Assembly (NCBI RefSeq): GCF_049445795.1 | Contig: NZ_JBMSDT010000005.1 | Coordinates: forward strand, 354,500-418,499 | Reading direction: 5' to 3' | Length of the DNA: 64,000 nt | Source of the DNA: Larkinella sp049445795 | GTDB lineage: Bacteria > Bacteroidota > Bacteroidia > Cytophagales > Spirosomataceae | Part shown: positions 1 through 7,953 of the stretch, in pieces | Layout of the letters: every line of letters begins with the position of its first letter | Position numbering within the stretch: the first letter of the stretch is position 1 | The notes under the pieces: generated by a model | Databases searched by the model: none | Seen by the model: the letters and a program-made list of their open reading frames with translations, nothing else | What the model was told of the DNA's origin: nothing | Made by a program: the position numbers and the translations under genes

Positions 1-438
1 AGTCAGAAAAGAACCGCTTTCCCGAATCAGGTCGTTGAAATACCGCTTGGCTTCGGCCGCGATTCGGGCCCGCTCGATGTGAAACCGGTCTTCACCGAAC
101 GTTTGCAGCCGGTCCAGAATCTGATTGCCTCGCTCCACCAATTTCGGAGCCTCGGCGGTGAAACTCGTAATCTGAAGCGAAATCAGGTAGAACAGCAGAT
201 ACAGAAAACCGATGACAATGACCAGACAGACCAGAATGGCTGGCACGCGCGGCACCCGCCAGCGTTCGAGCCGGTGGTTGATCGGGTAGAGAATCATGGC
301 GAACAGGACCGAAAAAACCAGCGGGACCAGCAACTCCTGCATGGCCGACAACCAGTAGACCAGAATCGTGAGGATAATCAGAATACAGGCCAGCCGGACG
401 TACGACGGTAAATTGACTTCGGGAAACTTGTTTTCCAT
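1..438 (-). CDS. AI-2E family (PerM/UPF0118) transporter, N-terminal part
   Basis: Reading the minus strand from the ATG at 436-438 gives an open frame of 146 codons that runs off the left edge, so only the N-terminus is here. It starts MENKFPEVNLPSYVRL and has a hydrophobic segment at about 16-35, the sequence QELLVPLVFSVLFAMILYP (about 34-52), a second hydrophobic stretch at about 68-90 and then a soluble amphipathic region. That order (two or three early helices, a conserved L-x-P-L motif, then an extended periplasmic loop) is typical of AI-2E exporter/PerM family proteins, which are eight-helix permeases of variable substrate. Family assignment is by pattern only and the diagnostic C-terminal half is outside the window. 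It diverges from the gene at 580; an inverted repeat lies between them. Confidence 0.75.
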   Translation of the reverse strand, partial: MENKFPEVNLPSYVRLACILIILTILVYWLSAMQELLVPLVFSVLFAMILYPINHRLERWRVPRVPAILVCLVIVIGFLYLLFYLISLQITSFTAEAPKLVERGNQILDRLQTFGEDRFHIERARIAAEAKRYFNDLIRESGSFLT

Positions 439-465
439 ACTTTTGGCTACGGTTTTCGCCCTGAA

Positions 466-549
466 CGTACCCACGGACTTTAGTCCGTGTGAATTATTCC
501 AAATCCAGAAGTTAATATTAACTCACACGGACTAAAGTCCGTGGGTACG
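466..549. repeat. REP-like inverted repeat, family R1 copy A
   Basis: Two 27-bp arms (466-492 and 523-549) are perfect reverse complements around a 30-bp AT-rich loop. Each arm itself contains a small palindrome, CACGGACT-TT-AGTCCGTG, so an arm can fold alone or with its partner. This is the design of paired REP/REPIN elements. Further copies are at 16523 and 63909. It lies between two divergent genes, so it is not simply a terminator here. Confidence 0.9.
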
Positions 550-579
550 GAGCCGAAAACTATTCAATTAGCGACACAA

Positions 580-1425
580 ATGACTTCTTTTTTTCTTTTT
601 TTATTCTCGCTCAAAGTGGCTCTTTGTTCCTGCCATGCGGAAAAAAAACACAGCGGTTTTCGGAGCGGACGCTCATTATATACGGTAACGCGATCAGGAC
701 GGTTTACAAAACCGATCAATGAAAGTTCCGGATTAGCTTACAACCCTAACCGGAAAACCTTCTGGACGCACAACGACAGCGGGGGCCGACCCACGCTCTA
801 CGAAGTGGCCAGCGATGGTTCGCTGGTCGATTCGTTGCCCTTGCCTGCTCTGAAAAACCAGGATTGGGAAGCGCTGGCCCTGCCGGATACGACATCGTTC
901 TTCATCGGAGATATTGGCAACAACGCCAATACCCGGCGCGACCTTCGGATTTATCGCGTGAATGCTACTCAACCAAGCGATTTTGAGCAAATAGCGTTTC
1001 ACTACGCCCGGCAACAAACCTTTCCGGCTGCGAAAGATACACGGAATTTTGACAGTGAAGCTTTATTTGCCGCCCACGACAGCCTGTTTCTGGTTTCAAA
1101 AAACCGCTCAAAGCCCCGACGGTTTGTCAACTTGTACGGTTTGCCCGCCAAAGCCGGCGACTACGCCCTGCTGCCCATTGACAGTGTTTTCCTGAAAAGT
1201 ATGGTGACGGATGCCGCCATCAGCCCCGATGGCCGGACGCTGGCGGTGTTGACGTACGGCAAAATTTTTCTGTTCGACCTGCGGAATAACCGGGTGAGCT
1301 TCCGGCATCCGACGCGTTGCCTACGGGTTCCGAGGGGGCAGACCGAGGGAATTACGTTTTTGAACAAGACCGATTTGGCCATGACCAATGAGCGGGGAAG
1401 GCTATTTTTCATTCGAAAAAAATGA
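580..1425 (+). CDS. Secreted/lipoprotein propeller-like protein of unknown function
   Basis: A 281-residue protein. The frame opens at a GTG (541), but that codon lies inside the right arm of the R1 repeat, so the ATG at 580 is preferred. It begins MTSFFLFLFSLKVALCSC, a short hydrophobic leader with a Cys that could be a lipoprotein site (the residue before it pattern is unusual, so a plain signal peptide is possible). The mature part has motifs ESSGLAYNP, TFWTHNDSGG, DWEALA and FIGDIGNN, followed by SPDGRTLAVLTYG and QTEGITF. Repeats of 'small hydrophobic-NPDG' turns suggest a six-bladed TolB/NHL-like beta-propeller, as in SdiA-regulated or esterase-like-phytase proteins. No catalytic residues are recognised; the function is unknown. 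Confidence 0.8.
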   Translation: MTSFFLFLFSLKVALCSCHAEKKHSGFRSGRSLYTVTRSGRFTKPINESSGLAYNPNRKTFWTHNDSGGRPTLYEVASDGSLVDSLPLPALKNQDWEALALPDTTSFFIGDIGNNANTRRDLRIYRVNATQPSDFEQIAFHYARQQTFPAAKDTRNFDSEALFAAHDSLFLVSKNRSKPRRFVNLYGLPAKAGDYALLPIDSVFLKSMVTDAAISPDGRTLAVLTYGKIFLFDLRNNRVSFRHPTRCLRVPRGQTEGITFLNKTDLAMTNERGRLFFIRKK

Positions 1426-1857
1426 GCCAGCTTCTATAGATCAGTCAACCGACTGTGGCTCAGCCCAGCGATAACAAAGGGTTGAAGATGGGAAAACGTT
1501 TTATGGGCTTGATAGCCTGAATTCGGATTACGGTGACAAACAGCCATACTACTGAAGATCCATCTGCTTTACCCAATACCTGACGGTTGCGAGTAATTAA
1601 ATTCATTATCGGAAGTGCCAAAACCGGCTAAAGACGAGCGGTTTCCAGATGAAAAAGGTGGAAAAGAAAGCAGCGACTGTTTTATAACGGAAAACAGCTT
1701 TGGGCATCCACGAATTTGGCGTATCTTATCGATCCCACCGTATGCCAACGATGGCGTTTAGGGCGTGTTAAGTTTTTGTTAACAATAAAGTTAACTTCGT
1801 AAAATTGCTGACACAGCGCGTAACTTCGGGTCTGAATTACACCAACAAACCTGTCGA
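1426..1857. other. 432-bp intergenic region with direct repeats near its right end
   Basis: No gene is visible. The first 300 bp show nothing recognisable. The last 90 bp form the upstream region of the response regulator and carry the TTAA(C) repeats annotated separately. No intrinsic terminator is seen for the 580-1425 gene. Confidence 0.6.
1767..1799 (+). promoter_or_regulatory. Phased GTTAA(C) direct repeats upstream of the response regulator
   Basis: GTTAA at 1767, GTTAAC at 1778 and GTTAAC at 1790 are spaced 11 and 12 bp, i.e. about one helical turn. OmpR/PhoB-type regulators bind such phased direct repeats as tandem dimers, so an autoregulatory site is likely. The 8-mer TAACTTCG at 1792 recurs at 1821 and resembles a -7 element (TAnnTTTG) with one mismatch. 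Binding is inference. Confidence 0.45.
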
Positions 1858-2562
1858 ATGAGTGCCGCAAAGAATTCGCAGCAGCTTCACCGTGTGCTGG
1901 TCGTCGACGACGATCCGGATATCGTTGAGATGTTGCAATACAATTTGGAGAAAGAAGGATACGATGTTCGGACGGCTTCCGACGGGCGGAAAGCCCTCGA
2001 CACGGCCCGTGCATTTGTGCCAGAATTGGTGCTGCTCGACATCATGATGCCCCAACTCGACGGGATCGAAACCGGTCGCCAGCTCCGCACCCTGCCCGAT
2101 CTGCGTCAAACCTATATCCTGTATTTAACCGCCCGTTCTGAAGAATACTCCGAAGTAGCCGCTTTCGAAATCGGCGCCGACGACTACATTACGAAGCCCA
2201 TCAAGCCGCGCGCGCTGATGAGCCGGATCAACGCCCTGTTCCGGCGCGAAGCCCAGAAAGCCGATCCGGGCGAAAAAATCGAAATCGGTGGGCTGGTCAT
2301 CAACCGGCAGAATTACACCGTCACGACGGCCGACAAAACCGTCGTTTTGCCCAAAAAAGAGTTCGAACTGCTGTTTTTTCTGGCCTTGTCGCCCAACAAG
2401 GTGTTCGGTCGCGAGGAGCTGTTGCAAAAAATCTGGGGCGTCGATATTTACGTGCTCGAACGCACCGTCGACGTACACATCCGGAAACTGCGGGAAAAAA
2501 TTGGCGAAAACTACATCAAAACCCTCAAAGGCGTCGGGTACATGTTCAATAATGAAGGGTAA
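1858..2562 (+). CDS. OmpR/PhoB-family response regulator
   Basis: A 234-residue regulator. The receiver domain (about 11-125) has the acidic pocket VVDDDPD (D17-D19), phospho-acceptor D61 in LLDIMMP, the conserved Thr/Ser in LYLTARS and Lys in YITKPIKP. A winged-helix Trans_reg_C domain follows (about 135-232) with LPKKEFELLFFLA, RTVDVHIRKLREKIG and the terminal KGVGYMF. Eighteen bases downstream comes its sensor kinase gene, so the two are an operon and a cognate pair. The set resembles PhoB/PhoR of Bacteroidota, but the signal cannot be read from sequence. Phased repeats just upstream suggest autoregulation. Confidence 0.95.
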   Translation: MSAAKNSQQLHRVLVVDDDPDIVEMLQYNLEKEGYDVRTASDGRKALDTARAFVPELVLLDIMMPQLDGIETGRQLRTLPDLRQTYILYLTARSEEYSEVAAFEIGADDYITKPIKPRALMSRINALFRREAQKADPGEKIEIGGLVINRQNYTVTTADKTVVLPKKEFELLFFLALSPNKVFGREELLQKIWGVDIYVLERTVDVHIRKLREKIGENYIKTLKGVGYMFNNEG

Positions 2563-2579
2563 GCATTTACCTTTACAAC

Positions 2580-3614
2580 ATGTCGTTTAGTCCCCGCGTT
2601 ATCGCTTTTCTGCTGGCCGGTCTGATTTCGGGCCTGACCGTAGCGTTTCTGGCGTTTGTCGAAGGCGTCACAAAAAGCATGCTGTTCGTGGTGGCGATGT
2701 CGTCGCTGATCGTCTCGTTTTTCCTGATTCTGTATGCCATCGAAATTCTGGTTTACCGGGAAGTCAACAAGCTTTACAAAACGATCCACAAACTCCGCAT
2801 CCGGGATTTTTCGATTTCCCGCAGCAATATCATCAAAAGCAACAATCCGTTCAAAAAACTCAACGACGAGATTTTCGTCTACGTGGCCCGCAAGCAGAAG
2901 GAAATCGAAGAACTCCGGCGGCTGGAGCAGTTTCGGCGCGAGTTTCTGGCCGACGTTTCGCACGAGCTGAAAACGCCCATTTTTGCCGCGCAGGGCTTTC
3001 TGCACACGCTCATCGACGGGGCCATCGACGACGAAAAAGTGCGCGACAAATTCCTGTCGAAAGCCGCCAAAAGCCTCGACGGGCTGGACGCGCTGGTAAA
3101 AGACCTCGTGGCGCTCTCACAACTGGAAACCGGCGAAGTCAAGATGAACTTCGAAACGGTCGACCTGTACCTGATGACGCTGGAGGTATTCGAACAGCTC
3201 GAAAATACGGCCTCCAAACGCCAGACGACGCTGAAAATCAAGGCCGACCCGCCCGGTGCGGTACTCGTCAAAGCCGATCCGCAGCGCATCAGCCAGGTCA
3301 TGACCAACCTCATCGAAAACGCCATCAAATACGGCAACGAGGGCGGAAAGGTGATGGTCAGTTTTGAAGAGGAAAAAAAGCAGTACATCATTCAGGTGCG
3401 CGACAACGGGCCGGGCATCCCGCCCGATCACCTCAACCGGATTTTTGAACGGTTTTACCGCGTCGACAAAAGCCGCTCGAAGGAACGGGGCGGCACCGGC
3501 CTGGGCCTGGCTATCGTGAAGCACATTTTGAACGCCCACAAGTCGAAAATTACGGTCATGAGCAAACTCGACAAGGGGACGACCTTCAGTTTCAAGCTCG
3601 ACAAAGCCGACTGA
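2580..3614 (+). CDS. PhoR-like sensor histidine kinase
   Basis: A 344-residue membrane kinase. Two N-terminal transmembrane helices (about 6-28 and 33-57) flank an almost absent periplasmic loop, so it probably senses within the membrane or through a partner rather than by an extracellular domain. A linker of about 60 residues leads to the HisKA dimer domain with the phospho-His H128 in ADVSHELKTP. The HATPase domain shows the N box NLIENAIKYG, G1 DNGPGIP, F box and G2 GGTGLGLAI. There is no PAS domain. It follows the response regulator by 17 bp and is its expected partner; the phosphate assignment is by resemblance only. Confidence 0.95.
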   Translation: MSFSPRVIAFLLAGLISGLTVAFLAFVEGVTKSMLFVVAMSSLIVSFFLILYAIEILVYREVNKLYKTIHKLRIRDFSISRSNIIKSNNPFKKLNDEIFVYVARKQKEIEELRRLEQFRREFLADVSHELKTPIFAAQGFLHTLIDGAIDDEKVRDKFLSKAAKSLDGLDALVKDLVALSQLETGEVKMNFETVDLYLMTLEVFEQLENTASKRQTTLKIKADPPGAVLVKADPQRISQVMTNLIENAIKYGNEGGKVMVSFEEEKKQYIIQVRDNGPGIPPDHLNRIFERFYRVDKSRSKERGGTGLGLAIVKHILNAHKSKITVMSKLDKGTTFSFKLDKAD

Positions 3615-3623
3615 CCGGTTTCG

Positions 3624-4175
3624 TTAACCGGCCTGTGCCCACAAGGGCCGGGATTCCAGTACTTTCGCGTAAATCGCGCACGTATCGGCGTGCGCGCCGG
3701 GCAGGTAACCGATGCTCATCAGGAATTCATTCACAATTTCACCGCCGGTAAAACGAAACGTCTTTTTAAACAGTCTCACCCATTGGTCTTTCGTTTTCGG
3801 GTGGTGAAATTCCAGCCACTTCCCGAATGAACCGTACGTTTCCCGCAATGTCAGAATGGTTTTCGCGTTTTCGATGGCGGCATTGATTTTGAGCCGGTTG
3901 CGGATGATGCCCGGGTCCGCCAGTAGCCGCGCGCGGTCGGCATCGGTATAGGCGGCAACGGTTTCAATCACGAAATTGTCGTACGCTTGCCGAAAACCGG
4001 CTTCTTTTCGCAAAATGGTTTCCCAGCTCAAACCGGCCTGGTTGATTTCCAGCACCAGCCGCGCAAACAGTTCGTTGTCGTCGTGAATCGGAAAACCGTA
4101 ATGATGGTCGTGGTAGGCCTGGTGGAGCGCCTTTCGGTCGGCGGTCATGGTTTCAATGGCGGAGCAATACGACAT
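3624..4175 (-). CDS. tag: DNA-3-methyladenine glycosylase I
   Basis: A 183-residue protein that excises 3-methyladenine from alkylated DNA in base excision repair. The frame is open to 4238, but the ATG at 4173-4175 puts Cys at position 4 as in the Tag family. The zinc ligands are recognisable as C4 and the pair H162/C166 in HADTC, with an early His in the YHDHHYG region. The catalytic/base-binding segment reads ELFARLVLEINQAGLSW, with E43 and W51 matching the family's Glu and Trp. Length is normal (about 185). It converges on the sensor kinase with a 9-bp gap and diverges from the pseudouridine synthase. Confidence 0.93.
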   Translation of the reverse strand: MSYCSAIETMTADRKALHQAYHDHHYGFPIHDDNELFARLVLEINQAGLSWETILRKEAGFRQAYDNFVIETVAAYTDADRARLLADPGIIRNRLKINAAIENAKTILTLRETYGSFGKWLEFHHPKTKDQWVRLFKKTFRFTGGEIVNEFLMSIGYLPGAHADTCAIYAKVLESRPLWAQAG

Positions 4176-4309
4176 GTTTCTGTCTTTTAGGTTTGCAAAA
4201 TAGGGGATAATTGCCTTCTCAGATCCATTTACGGGCAATGACCAGTCGGTTTTTTAGCCGGGAATCTTTTTGGCTTGGATAGCATTCTGTTCTTCAGGAA
4301 CTTTGCAGC

Positions 4310-5029
4310 ATGAGACTAAATTTTGAAGACCTGATTATTTTCGAGAACGACGACTACATTCTGATCAATAAGCCGCCCGGTATTGCCTCGCTCGATGAAC
4401 GCAGCGCCGATAAAAGCCTGAGTATCCTGCGGATGGCCAAAGCCTACCACGCCGATGCGCAGCTCGGTCACCGGCTCGACAAAGAAACGTCCGGGATTCT
4501 GGCGATTGCCAAAAATCCGGAAGCATACCGGCACCTGGCCATGCAGTTTGAGCACCGCGAAGTGACCAAACGCTATCATGCCGTGGCCGATGGCGTCCAC
4601 GATTTTGAGGGCATTTCGGTGTATTTGCCCATTGCCGCTCTCAAAGACCGCACCGCCGTAAAAATCGACCGGCAGAAGGGCAAGGAGGCCGAGACGATTT
4701 TCAACACGCTGAAAGTGTTTCGGCTGCATACACTGGTTGAATGCATTCCGATTACGGGCCGGATGCACCAGATTCGCGTTCACCTGATGTGCCTGAAAGC
4801 GCCGATTGCCAACGACCCGACCTACGGCGGAAAACCGGTTTTTCTGTCGGAACTGAAGCGGAAATTTAATCTCAAGAAAGATACTGAGGAGCAATCGCTG
4901 ATTCAACGCGTGGCCCTGCACGCCCGCTCCCTCACATTCGAATTGCTGAACGGTGAACGGACGGAGTTCGAAGCGCCCTATCCGAAAGATTTCGATGTAT
5001 TGGTGAAGCAGTTGGAGAAAAATAGTTAG
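4310..5029 (+). CDS. RluA/RluD-family RNA pseudouridine synthase
   Basis: A 239-residue enzyme that isomerises uridine to pseudouridine in rRNA or tRNA. The catalytic motif is HRLDKETSGILAIAK with D57 as nucleophile. Other family blocks are the early INKPPGI, the RYHAVADG segment and GRMHQIRVHL near 150. There is no S4 domain at the N-terminus, so it is a short RluA-type enzyme. It stands alone on this strand, with the Dabb protein gene 60 bp downstream. The exact target uridine cannot be assigned. Confidence 0.92.
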   Translation: MRLNFEDLIIFENDDYILINKPPGIASLDERSADKSLSILRMAKAYHADAQLGHRLDKETSGILAIAKNPEAYRHLAMQFEHREVTKRYHAVADGVHDFEGISVYLPIAALKDRTAVKIDRQKGKEAETIFNTLKVFRLHTLVECIPITGRMHQIRVHLMCLKAPIANDPTYGGKPVFLSELKRKFNLKKDTEEQSLIQRVALHARSLTFELLNGERTEFEAPYPKDFDVLVKQLEKNS

Positions 5030-5090
5030 TTTTCCGGCTCAAAACCCGTTACCACGAAACCGTACCGGCGAACCGGTCGAGAAGACATCC

Positions 5091-5390
5091 ATGTTTGTTC
5101 ATACCGTTTATTTTTGGCTCAACAATCCCGAGAGCGACGCCGACCGTCAGGCCCTGCGCGACGGCCTGGAAACTCTCCGGGGCATCAAACACTTTGATGC
5201 TTTGTACATTGGCAAACCCGCCGAAACCCGCCGTCCGGTGATCGATCATTCCTACGACTGGTCGCTAACGTACGTGTTCCGCGACAAAGCCGCCCACGAC
5301 GCTTATCAGGAAGATCCGATTCACCTAAAGTTCGTCGAAACCTGCGCGCGCTACTGGCAGCGGGTGGTGGTGTATGACGCGGTGGAATAA
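5091..5390 (+). CDS. Dabb (stress-responsive alpha/beta barrel) family protein
   Basis: A 99-residue protein, the usual size for a single ferredoxin-like Dabb domain. It opens MFVHTVYFWLNNPESDAD, the classic first strand (hydrophobic-H-x-V/hydrophobic-x-F/W), and has the conserved helix and fourth strand up to YWQRVVVYD. Proteins of this fold form dimeric barrels; some are plant stress proteins or polyketide cyclases, most bacterial ones are of unknown role. It converges on ricT with a long inverted repeat between the stop codons. Confidence 0.85.
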   Translation: MFVHTVYFWLNNPESDADRQALRDGLETLRGIKHFDALYIGKPAETRRPVIDHSYDWSLTYVFRDKAAHDAYQEDPIHLKFVETCARYWQRVVVYDAVE

Positions 5391-5403
5391 ATCTATTAAA
5401 ATG

Positions 5404-5476
5404 CCCCTAAATCCCCTAAAGGGGACTTGACGCATCTGGATAGACTGTGCCAAGTCCCCTTTAGGGGATTTAGGGG
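5404..5476. repeat. Inverted repeat, family R2 copy 1, between convergent genes
   Basis: Perfect 25-bp arms (5404-5428 and 5452-5476) around a 23-bp loop. Each arm contains the small palindrome CCCCT-AA-AGGGG. It starts 13 bp after one stop codon and ends 5 bp before the other, so it can serve both convergent genes as a terminator-like hairpin. A diverged copy is at 50936. Confidence 0.9.
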
Positions 5477-5481
5477 TGAAA

Positions 5482-6702
5482 TTACGAAGCTTTTCCGTTG
5501 TCGGAACGTCCGTTCGACGCGGCTGGGCCAGCGGCTGGCCCCCCGCCCGAGGCCGGTTTTTTCTTCTTGCGTTTCTTTTTCCGGTCGCTGCGATCGCTGA
5601 ATTTCTTGTCCAGTTTTTCCAGGTCGCTGTTCAGCGAGGTCAGGCCTTTGGCCCCTTCCTTCTTCTCGGCCACCGGTTCCAGCAAATCGAATGATTCGGG
5701 AATGATGCCTTTTTTGTTCAACTCCTGAATTTGCAGGACGCGCTCGACCGGCAGCGGGTACCACGTACTCTCGGTGCTATACCCAAACCACATGATTTTC
5801 CGGAAAATGTCGGTTTTCTGGAGCGAGGCCCGGCCTTTCTGGGTTTCGAGCGGTTTTTCAATCTGGGGAATGTCCTTCAAGGCATCCACATACGTTTCCA
5901 GTTCATAGTTCAGGCAGCATTTGAGCCGTCCGCATTGCCCCGACAGTTTGCTCGGATTTAGTGACAGGTTCTGATACCGGGCCGCCGAGGTGGTGATGTT
6001 TTTGAAATCCGTCAGCCAGGTCGAGCAGCAGAGTTCGCGGCCGCAGGAGCCAATCCCACCGAGCCGCCCGGCTTCCTGCCGCAGGCTGATCTGCCGCATT
6101 TCGACCCGGATTTTAAACTCGGCCGCCAGAATCTTGATCAACTCCCGGAAATCGACCCGCTCGTCGGACGAGTAATAAAACGTCGCCTTCGTGTTATCCG
6201 ACTGATACTCAACGTCCGACAGCTTCATGTTGAGCTTCAGTTCTTTAACCACTTCGCGGGTGCGGTACATCGTGGTCAGGTCGCGGGCAATGGCCTGTTC
6301 GTGTTTCTCCAGGTCTTTTTGCGAAGCAACCCGGTGAATCACCTTCAGGTCGTCGGAGAACGGAATGTTTTTCTTCAACATCTGCAACCGGACCAGTTCG
6401 CCCTGTAATGACACGCAGCCGATGTGGTAGCCGGTTTGCATTTCGCAGACCACATAATCGCCGGTGGTCAGGTCGAGTTGGTGCGGATTCCGGTAATATT
6501 CCTTGCGCCCTCCCTTGAACTTTACTTCCACGGCTGCGTCGTACCGGCGAGTGGAGGGGGTCTCCATGTTGCTTAGCCAGTCGAACACGTTCATTTTATT
6601 GCAGCCTCCGGTGCCACAGGCTCCGTTGTTTTTACACCCTTTCACGGCTCCGGCTGCGTTTTTGGTGCCGCATCCGCCGGTCGTACATGATTTGCATCCC
6701 AT
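5482..6702 (-). CDS. ricT: RicT/PSP1-domain protein (YaaT family)
   Basis: A 406-residue cytoplasmic protein. The first 35 residues are packed with Cys and Gly (MGCKSCTTGGCGTKN, then CKNNGACGTGGCNK), followed by NVFDWL. The central PSP1 domain (about 60-290) contains DVEYQSDNTKATFYYSSDER, LRQEAGRLGGIGSCGRELCC and GQCGRLKCCLNYE, the Cys-rich core characteristic of RicT/YaaT. In Bacillus, RicT works with RicA and RicF in an Fe-S-bearing complex affecting RNase Y processing; the role in Bacteroidota is not established. The C-terminus is a Lys-rich low-complexity tail (about 365-406). Its product is usually about 400 residues in this lineage, so the length is normal. Confidence 0.9.
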   Translation of the reverse strand: MGCKSCTTGGCGTKNAAGAVKGCKNNGACGTGGCNKMNVFDWLSNMETPSTRRYDAAVEVKFKGGRKEYYRNPHQLDLTTGDYVVCEMQTGYHIGCVSLQGELVRLQMLKKNIPFSDDLKVIHRVASQKDLEKHEQAIARDLTTMYRTREVVKELKLNMKLSDVEYQSDNTKATFYYSSDERVDFRELIKILAAEFKIRVEMRQISLRQEAGRLGGIGSCGRELCCSTWLTDFKNITTSAARYQNLSLNPSKLSGQCGRLKCCLNYELETYVDALKDIPQIEKPLETQKGRASLQKTDIFRKIMWFGYSTESTWYPLPVERVLQIQELNKKGIIPESFDLLEPVAEKKEGAKGLTSLNSDLEKLDKKFSDRSDRKKKRKKKKPASGGGPAAGPAASNGRSDNGKAS

Positions 6703-7107
6703 AACCCTCTATATAGTTAAGAGTGAAGAGTGATGAGTTAAGAGTTTATAGACAGTGCCCGGCCCAGTTTGTTCAAAAGGCTTTTCTCGGGCTACTACTG
6801 TCTTTTTCTCTTCATTCCTCTCCGCTCTGGTTGAACCCAAAATCCGGCCACATTTCGTATAGGCCAGCCTTCGGGAATGAACGAAATAACTAGTCAGCGC
6901 GCCCTTTTTTTACAAGGCACACTTGAAATTGTACCCTAAATTAATAAAAAAAGGCATAGTTCGCGGAATGAATAAAAGGACATACGATGAATCAGCAGCA
7001 AAAAGCAATCAAAACTCTAAAACCGGGTGCCCGACAGCTCGTGCGTTGCCAACAAAAAATGCCAGACTAGCGATCTGGCATGTTGGGACAAACCTGTTGT
7101 CGATTGT
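6703..7107. other. 405-bp intergenic region with a decayed repeat
   Basis: The stretch is upstream of ricT and downstream of the lipocalin-like gene (both minus strand). Near 6717-6755 there is a run of the AGTTAAGAGT unit, like the arms of the repeat at 10872, with only a weak complementary run near 6808-6830. It looks like a decayed copy. No gene was recognised; the plus-strand frame starting at 6923 overlaps the lipocalin-like gene in antisense. Confidence 0.5.
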
Positions 7108-7659
7108 TTACAGGGCTTTGCCTTTTAAGAGTATTTGCAATGTTTTCGCTTCGGGTTCCTTCGTAAAATCAATCGTGCCGCCATTGTCTTTATCAAGAGT
7201 CCCGAGCAACATGCCAGCTACAAAAGCAATACTCAGTTCTTCCTCTGTGGGATTGGTCTTTGTCATACTTACGCTGCTGGTCGCCAGTTCAATCGACGTA
7301 GCAGTCAGGGTGTTCACGGTCATCGTCGTGGTGATTTTATCAACATCGGTCAACATGAGCGTCTTATTCGACAATTGCCAGGTACCGACCTTTACGGACT
7401 TTCCATTTTCAACAGTAGAATAGGTATTATCCGCATTGAAAGTGACTGTATTGTCGTCGCTCTCGAAGAAAGTGGCATCGTCACCGGGTGGGATTACATA
7501 CGTTTTAGCGTCGGTTTTGACACTGATTTCGTTGAAAGACCATTTACGGGCCAGCAACTCAGCCGTAGTTTCAGCGGGAACTTCATCGTCGGATTTGGAA
7601 CAGCCAACCAGAGACAAGGCAAATAAAGTGATAACAAAGAGGTAAGATTTAACTTTCAT
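7108..7659 (-). CDS. Lipocalin-like lipoprotein
   Basis: A 183-residue exported protein. The ATG at 7657-7659 is chosen because it opens the signal peptide MKVKSYLFVITLFALSLVGC with the lipobox LVGC; the longer frame adds 17 unlikely residues. The mature part starts with a Ser/Asp-rich linker and then LLARKWSFNEISV, a later NTVTFNADNTYST and GTWQLSNKTLMLT. This 'K-W ... F-x-x-D-G/N-T-Y ... G-x-W' order is that of the lipocalin-like (Lipocalin_4/5-type) proteins common in Bacteroidota, usually surface or periplasmic lipoproteins of unknown ligand. It stands alone. Function is unknown. Confidence 0.82.
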   Translation of the reverse strand: MKVKSYLFVITLFALSLVGCSKSDDEVPAETTAELLARKWSFNEISVKTDAKTYVIPPGDDATFFESDDNTVTFNADNTYSTVENGKSVKVGTWQLSNKTLMLTDVDKITTTMTVNTLTATSIELATSSVSMTKTNPTEEELSIAFVAGMLLGTLDKDNGGTIDFTKEPEAKTLQILLKGKAL

Positions 7660-7953
7660 AAAAATGGGATTGATACGATTAGGTGGACAAACAAACGCAC
7701 GAATGTACAAACAAAAAACGATTTAAACCAATGAGGCTAGGTGATAGTCATTTTTTGCTGGCCTTACAGGCCGATAAGTCTACCCGGATCCGGAAGGATA
7801 TTGCTTATAGGCTGCTAAAGGAACAAGAGCGGTTTTGGGTCTGATTTGTCGGTTAATAGCCAGACTGTCAGTGCCGTTGGGGGTTGGCAGATAGATGAAA
7901 AGCCCGGAACGACGCGTTGTGGTTCCGGGACGAAATAAGGCAGTGGCAAACGA

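Noticed and set aside
541..579. GTG start for the propeller-like protein.
   Set aside because: The codon lies inside the right arm of the R1 inverted repeat; the ATG at 580 opens a leader sequence.
6923..7423. A plus-strand frame of 166 codons overlapping the lipocalin-like gene.
   Set aside because: It is mostly antisense to a lipoprotein gene with a clear leader and lipobox; it has no motif or promoter.
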